Below, piece after piece: positions 5,918-9,788 of a DNA stretch of 9,788 nucleotides (positions within the stretch are counted from its first letter, which is position 1; every line of letters begins with the position of its first letter). Origin of the DNA: Nitrososphaerota archaeon (GTDB taxonomy: Archaea; Thermoproteota; Nitrososphaeria; Nitrososphaerales; Gagatemarchaeaceae). The stretch spans positions 1 through 9,788 of the forward strand of contig VBPQ01000116.1 in the NCBI GenBank assembly GCA_005877185.1. Reading direction: 5' to 3'. Under the pieces are notes generated by a model. The model saw only the letters and a program-made list of their open reading frames with translations. It did no database searches and was not told the DNA's origin. A program made the translations under genes and the position numbers.

Positions 5918-5926
5918 GATAATAGG
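5918..5926 (-). promoter_or_regulatory. TATA-like box for the Nudix gene
   Basis: On the minus strand this reads CCTATTATC, centred 28 nt before ATG 5894, predicting a leaderless mRNA. Confidence 0.5.
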
Positions 5927-5949
5927 CTTCCGCCGAGCGGGGGCAATCA

Positions 5950-5957
5950 ATTTATAG
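5950..5957 (+). promoter_or_regulatory. TATA-like box for the inositol-3-phosphate synthase gene
   Basis: ATTTATAG in the run CAATTTATAGGAA is centred about 35 nt before TTG 5988, giving a predicted leader of about 8 nt. Together with the box at 5918-5926 it forms a compact divergent promoter pair. Confidence 0.6.
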
Positions 5958-5987
5958 GAATTTTCATCGCCGCCCAACTAAGCAGGG

Positions 5988-7046
5988 TTGGCAAGAATCA
6001 GAGTCGCGATCGCGGGCGTCGGGAACTGCGCCTCTGCGATAGTCCAGGGCGTCCACTACTACTCGGAACAGGAAAGCGAGGCCGGCTTAACCTACAGGAG
6101 CGTCGGCGGGTATACCCCCGATTCGATCGAGTTCGTATCTGCCTTCGACGTCTCCTCGAGAAAAGTCGGTAAGGACTTGGCGATAGCGATCCAGGAGAAG
6201 CCGAACAACACGCCGAGGATCTCCAACGTCCCCAAGCTAGGTGTCACCGTGAAGAGGGGGCCCCTCCTCGACGGCATCGGGTACCTGATGAATGTCGTTC
6301 CAGTCTCGAGGGAGGCGGAGGCGGACGTCGTCGAGGAACTGATTTCGTCGAGGGCCGAGATCCTCGTGAACTACCTGCCCGTCGGGAGTACGAGAGCGAC
6401 TAACTTCTACGCAGACGCCGCGATAAAGGGTGGGGTGGCCTTCATCAACGCGATACCCGTCTTCGTCGCCTCCGACCCCGAGTGGGCGGAGAGGTTCAGG
6501 GAGGGAGGTCTGCCCGTGGCCGGGGACGATGTGATGAGCCAAATAGGGGCGACTGTCCTTCACAAGACGTTGGTGAAGATGGCGGTCGACAGGGGGGCGA
6601 AGGTCGACGAGACCTACCAGCTTAACATTGGCGGAGACACCGACTTCCTGAATATGCTGGAGGAGAGCAGGCTGAGGGACAAGAGGGAGAGCAAGACAAG
6701 CGCGGTGAGGGCGATGTCTCCATACGAGGTTCCCACGCGGATCGGCCCCAGCGACTACGTCCCTTTCTTGATGAACGACAAGGTCTGCTACATCTGGCTG
6801 AAGGGGAGGTATTTCGGGGGAACGCCGGTGGAGATCGATGTGAAGCTTCACGTCGTCGACGCCTACGACAGCGCGGGTGTCATGGTCGACGCGATAAGAG
6901 GAACGAAGCTCGCTCTCGAGAGGGGAGTGAAGGGGGAGCTTACGAGCCTCTCCGCTTTCTGCTTCAAGCACCCGCCGAAGCAGATGCCGTACCCCGAAGC
7001 GAAGGCCGCCTTCGAGGAGTTCACTGCCGGGAAGCGGGAGCGGTAG
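5988..7046 (+). CDS. ino1: Inositol-3-phosphate synthase (myo-inositol-1-phosphate synthase)
   Basis: The 352-residue protein is the short type of archaea and actinobacteria; the eukaryotic enzyme is over 500. It converts glucose 6-phosphate to 1L-myo-inositol 1-phosphate (3-phosphate) with NAD as a recycled cofactor, the first step towards inositol phospholipids and inositol solutes. The N-terminal NAD-binding Rossmann motif reads VAIAGVGNCASAIVQG (GxGNCAS at 10-16). The central region has VNYLPVGSTRATNFYADAA and then GDDVMSQIGATVLHKTL at 179-195, the family's signature. QLNIGGDTDFLNM follows, and then the Lys-rich active-site stretch SRLRDKRESKTSAV (227-240) and DAYDSAGVMVDAIRG near 291-305. 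TTG 5988 fits the TATA-like box and begins just before the first beta strand. Its 3' end overlaps the convergent surface-protein gene by 26 bp. In archaea the product is probably used for archaetidylinositol lipid headgroups; that use is inferred. The assignment is secure. Confidence 0.96.
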   Translation: MARIRVAIAGVGNCASAIVQGVHYYSEQESEAGLTYRSVGGYTPDSIEFVSAFDVSSRKVGKDLAIAIQEKPNNTPRISNVPKLGVTVKRGPLLDGIGYLMNVVPVSREAEADVVEELISSRAEILVNYLPVGSTRATNFYADAAIKGGVAFINAIPVFVASDPEWAERFREGGLPVAGDDVMSQIGATVLHKTLVKMAVDRGAKVDETYQLNIGGDTDFLNMLEESRLRDKRESKTSAVRAMSPYEVPTRIGPSDYVPFLMNDKVCYIWLKGRYFGGTPVEIDVKLHVVDAYDSAGVMVDAIRGTKLALERGVKGELTSLSAFCFKHPPKQMPYPEAKAAFEEFTAGKRER

Positions 7047-9735
7047 CGGGAGTAACGCGTCTCCTTATCGTGAGGGCGGCGGCCAGCACCGCCAGGAGAG
7101 CGATGGCGATTGGGAAGGCGTATCTCGTCAGGACGTCCTCGTGGACAGTGACGCTCTGATTGGGGAGAAACCCGCTCACCTCTTGCCCGGAGTAGCTGAA
7201 GGAAAGGGTATTGTGGTCTTTCAGGGCGAGAGACAAGCCTGAAGAGGCGCTAAGCGTAACGTTTGCTGAGTAGGTGCTCCCCGCAGTGAGAGAGGGGATA
7301 TCGATGGTGACCGCACCGTTCGTCACGTTTGCATTTGTCAGGCCGAGGACCCTGAGCCCGGGTGGGAGCTTGAGTGCAAAGTGTACGTGGGAGACCTGAA
7401 CGGGTGAGGGATTGCTGACTGAGAGTTGGACGCCGAAGCTGCTCCCCTCGACGGGACTGCTGGGTGAGGCGGAGATGGAGGCCTGAAGTGGGCGGAGGAG
7501 CGTGGCGTTCCCCTGCGGCAGGTCGAAGTTGAACCTCATCCCCCCGAAGAGGAGCTGGACTGCCACAGCGGAGGCCTTGAAGGTTCCGGAGCCGCCGCTC
7601 TCCACCTTCACCGTGTAGTTGAAGGAGGAGGAGCTACCCGGATTGAGCGCCTCAAAGAACTTCTGAGTCACGCCCTGTGAGGTGGCAAGGCTGTCGAATG
7701 AGTCGGCGCTCGCAGATATTGTGGCGTTGTATAAGACGTAACCACCTCGGTTCGAGGCGTCCACCACCACCGTCGATGTCATCCCCCTGAAGAGCGGGTT
7801 GGGGCTGAGTGTCTTGGAGACGGAGACGCCAGCCGGGGCGGCTATCCCTCCAGAGACGCCTGTAAAGGTGAAGCCGCTCGTCGTGACGTTGAACCTAGCG
7901 GGCGTGAAGATCACACTCGTCTGGTTCACGACGAACCAGACGCTGGCCCGCTTCGTTGCCCCCGTCTGAAGGTTGCTGTACCTTAGAGAGATGACGCCGT
8001 TGGAGCAGGTTATGTTACCAGAGGTCTTCCCGCACTCGAGCCCTGGGGGGATCGGCTGAGCGGCGAAGATCCCGGTGACGGGAGCGTGGCCGCTATTCGA
8101 CGTCGTGTACTTCAGGGTGATATTCATCCTCGACGATGGGAGGGGCGCCATCGTGGCGTTGACTACGACACGACCAAACCCCACCTCCATCGAGGAGTGG
8201 GTGAAGAATAGGGTCGCGAGACTCGAGCGGAGGAGGCGGGTCTCTCCCTCGGGCGTCTGCCAGGAGACGGTGAAAAACCTGGAGATGTTGCTCTGGATGA
8301 TACTCGTGAATTTGACGGGGACCCCGACGACTGTGGTCCCTCCCACAGCGAGGCTTTGTTTCGTGGAGTTCGCCACCTTTACGTTGAGCGCTGGGCCCGA
8401 ACCTATGTTCGTGACAGTCACCGTGAAGTTCTCTGGCGTTCCCAGTGGGTTTCCCGACGCACCGCTAGGCTGGATGTTTATGGCGAGAGCCGGCTCCACC
8501 ATCCCGACCACGACTTGTGCCTCGTTGAAGACCGCAGTCCCGTTGTACCGGATCCCGCCGCTCTGGTAGGAGTAGCTCCCGGTGACTGGCGGGATGGTAA
8601 TCTCGCCCTTCTGAGACGAATTCACTTTCAAGACGTAGGTCCTCGAGTCCCCCTGACCTCCACCGATGGATGGAATGGTGAAGTTCGCGGTGCCGCTCGA
8701 AAATGCGAAGAAGCCGGGATACGACTTCCACCAGTCGTCTCTGACCGTGAAGTTCTGCACAGGCTGAGACACGATGTTCTTGACAGAGAGAGTGACTGCG
8801 AGGGTGTCTCCAGAATTTAGCGCACCCTTATCGAGTATCCTCGTCGCGATTGCGACCGCGGGTGACTGAAGGAGGGTGAGGTTCAAGGCTTTCACCCTGC
8901 TGGTCTGGTTGAGGGTGTAAGAGTAGGAGCCGCTGAAGTTCGCATCACTGTTCCTCACCGTCGCCTTATCCTTCGATGAGATGAGGCCATCGAGCGAACG
9001 CAAGTAGATGGTCGAAGTGCTGGCGAGCTTCGAGGGCTGGATGGATGAGGGGCTGCTCCCGAAGAGGGTGAGCAGCTGCAAAGTGCCGGAGGCCAGAGCG
9101 GCAAGTTTGATTGAGCCGACCGTCAGTGAATGGGAGAACCCGCTCGCGGCCTTCTGCCCCGAGAGGGTGACGAAGGGTGAGGCCTGCGCGATCAGTTGGG
9201 TGGGCGAGATGAGCGAGGCAAAGCCGCCGGCGCTCTGGGGGATAAGCCTTAGCAGGGTTCCTGGGACTATGAGGCTGAAGGAGACGGGGCTGAAGTAGCT
9301 GTAAGTGCCGCTCCCGTTCGATAGGGGAACGAATGCTGCCGCCAGGTAGGAGTCGAAGGCCGAGACCGCTGAAGTGGCGGCGGACGCATCCGAGGCGCTC
9401 AGCGTAAGGAAGAGACCCTGGTCAGGGATGAAGGGGAGGTGCAGGAGGTTGTAGCCCTGAGGCCCGAACACCTGGAAGTCCGAGTCCCACGAGGTTGTCT
9501 TAATCGCGGTCAGGTTATACGAGGTAAGGCCCGACACCGCTTCGGCCTTAGAGATCGCTGGCGCTGATGCGTTCACCCCGCTAAGTGTCAAGTACCAGAG
9601 AGCGTTTGAGCCAGCAGCGTAGACGTCCAGCCTCTCCGTGTAACCGCTGGGGAGAGCGGCGACCCCGCCGGGGGCGATAGGCAAGACCCCGAGCGACATG
9701 ATTACCGCTATCGCTGCGAGTTGCCTAGACTTCAA
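7021..9735 (-). CDS. Secreted, membrane-anchored surface glycoprotein with tandem DUF11/CARDB-like beta-sandwich domains
   Basis: The 904-residue protein starts at TTG 9735. It has a Sec signal peptide (1 to about 27: a short basic start, hydrophobic core, then GGVAA) and one C-terminal membrane helix (about 872-890) followed by RRR and a short cytoplasmic tail, so nearly all of it is outside the cell. Residues 30-280 form an unrecognised Ser/Ala/Leu-rich domain. Then come about five beta-sandwich modules, roughly 285-412, 413-511, 512-635, 636-748 and 749-865, with Ig-like patterns such as NFTVTVTNIGSGPALNV and QLSVSNPSPVQVSHV. The third (IPPGLECGKTSGNITC) resembles DUF11. Its Cys568 and Cys577 are the only cysteines and may form a disulfide. 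I count 24 N-X-S/T sequons, so heavy N-glycosylation is likely. It may be an S-layer component, adhesin or envelope scaffold; no enzymatic motif is visible. Its 3' end overlaps ino1 by 26 bp. Localisation is confident, role is not. Confidence 0.87.
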   Translation of the reverse strand: MKSRQLAAIAVIMSLGVLPIAPGGVAALPSGYTERLDVYAAGSNALWYLTLSGVNASAPAISKAEAVSGLTSYNLTAIKTTSWDSDFQVFGPQGYNLLHLPFIPDQGLFLTLSASDASAATSAVSAFDSYLAAAFVPLSNGSGTYSYFSPVSFSLIVPGTLLRLIPQSAGGFASLISPTQLIAQASPFVTLSGQKAASGFSHSLTVGSIKLAALASGTLQLLTLFGSSPSSIQPSKLASTSTIYLRSLDGLISSKDKATVRNSDANFSGSYSYTLNQTSRVKALNLTLLQSPAVAIATRILDKGALNSGDTLAVTLSVKNIVSQPVQNFTVRDDWWKSYPGFFAFSSGTANFTIPSIGGGQGDSRTYVLKVNSSQKGEITIPPVTGSYSYQSGGIRYNGTAVFNEAQVVVGMVEPALAINIQPSGASGNPLGTPENFTVTVTNIGSGPALNVKVANSTKQSLAVGGTTVVGVPVKFTSIIQSNISRFFTVSWQTPEGETRLLRSSLATLFFTHSSMEVGFGRVVVNATMAPLPSSRMNITLKYTTSNSGHAPVTGIFAAQPIPPGLECGKTSGNITCSNGVISLRYSNLQTGATKRASVWFVVNQTSVIFTPARFNVTTSGFTFTGVSGGIAAPAGVSVSKTLSPNPLFRGMTSTVVVDASNRGGYVLYNATISASADSFDSLATSQGVTQKFFEALNPGSSSSFNYTVKVESGGSGTFKASAVAVQLLFGGMRFNFDLPQGNATLLRPLQASISASPSSPVEGSSFGVQLSVSNPSPVQVSHVHFALKLPPGLRVLGLTNANVTNGAVTIDIPSLTAGSTYSANVTLSASSGLSLALKDHNTLSFSYSGQEVSGFLPNQSVTVHEDVLTRYAFPIAIALLAVLAAALTIRRRVTPATAPASRQ

Positions 9736-9768
9736 TTGAGTAGACTCCGTTGGCGACCCCGGCTATTG

Positions 9769-9776
9769 TATTAAAA
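9769..9776 (-). promoter_or_regulatory. TATA-like box for the surface glycoprotein gene
   Basis: On the minus strand this reads TTTTAATA, centred about 37 nt before TTG 9735, predicting a transcript start near 9745 and a leader of about 10 nt. It supports the TTG as the start and the signal peptide as complete. Confidence 0.5.
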
Positions 9777-9788
9777 CCGTTATGAGGA

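Noticed and set aside
6237..6971. Minus-strand open frame of 244 codons
   Set aside because: It is a shadow of the inositol-3-phosphate synthase gene; high GC keeps the opposite frame open.
8075..8820. Two plus-strand open frames of 154-164 codons
   Set aside because: They are antisense to the surface glycoprotein and have no family-like pattern or promoter.
1..9788. Mobile elements, integrases, defence systems or toxin-antitoxin pairs
   Set aside because: None seen: no transposase-like motifs, no inverted-repeat ends and no abrupt composition change apart from the purine tract.

Overview
The window looks like chromosomal DNA of an archaeon, most likely from the Thaumarchaeota/Bathyarchaeia side of the TACK group. 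This placement is inference from gene content and expression signals, not a search. The signals are: a TATA-like box about 27-35 nt ahead of almost every gene, starts at or within about 10 nt of the predicted transcript start (leaderless mRNAs), frequent TTG and GTG starts, AGG-rich arginine codons, high GC, and archaeal families (DUF373, cis-prenyltransferase, archaeal-type inositol-3-phosphate synthase, an L22e-like protein).

Layout, left to right. 1-840 (-): N-terminal 280 codons of an acyl-CoA synthetase that runs off the left edge. 841-937: divergent promoter region. 938-1798 (+): divergent arginase-family protein whose first beta strand appears to lie in another frame, suggesting a frameshift. 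1854-3750 (+): a two-gene operon of a DUF373 membrane protein and a cis-polyprenyl diphosphate synthase. 3790-4302 (+): small protein with an L22e-like core and a long Lys/Glu-rich tail. 4299-4700 (-): helical protein of unknown function. 4770-5450 (+): unknown protein built from two copies of one domain. 5463-5894 (-): Nudix hydrolase. 5988-7046 (+): inositol-3-phosphate synthase. 7021-9735 (-): 904-residue secreted, heavily sequon-bearing, C-terminally anchored surface protein with tandem beta-sandwich domains.

Several genes fit a cell-envelope theme: UppS makes the polyprenyl chain of the dolichyl-type glycan carrier, inositol-3-phosphate feeds inositol phospholipid headgroups, and the large surface protein carries 24 N-glycosylation sequons. 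This link is inference; most genes have their own promoter, and only DUF373-uppS is clearly co-transcribed. The window is compact: no gene-free stretch exceeds about 100 bases. I saw no rRNA, tRNA, CRISPR array, insertion sequence or defence system.

The points most worth a second look are the L22e-like protein with its charged tail, the internally duplicated unknown protein, the apparent frameshift and His-to-Cys change in the arginase-family gene, the DUF373-UppS operon, and the unrecognised N-terminal domain of the surface glycoprotein.
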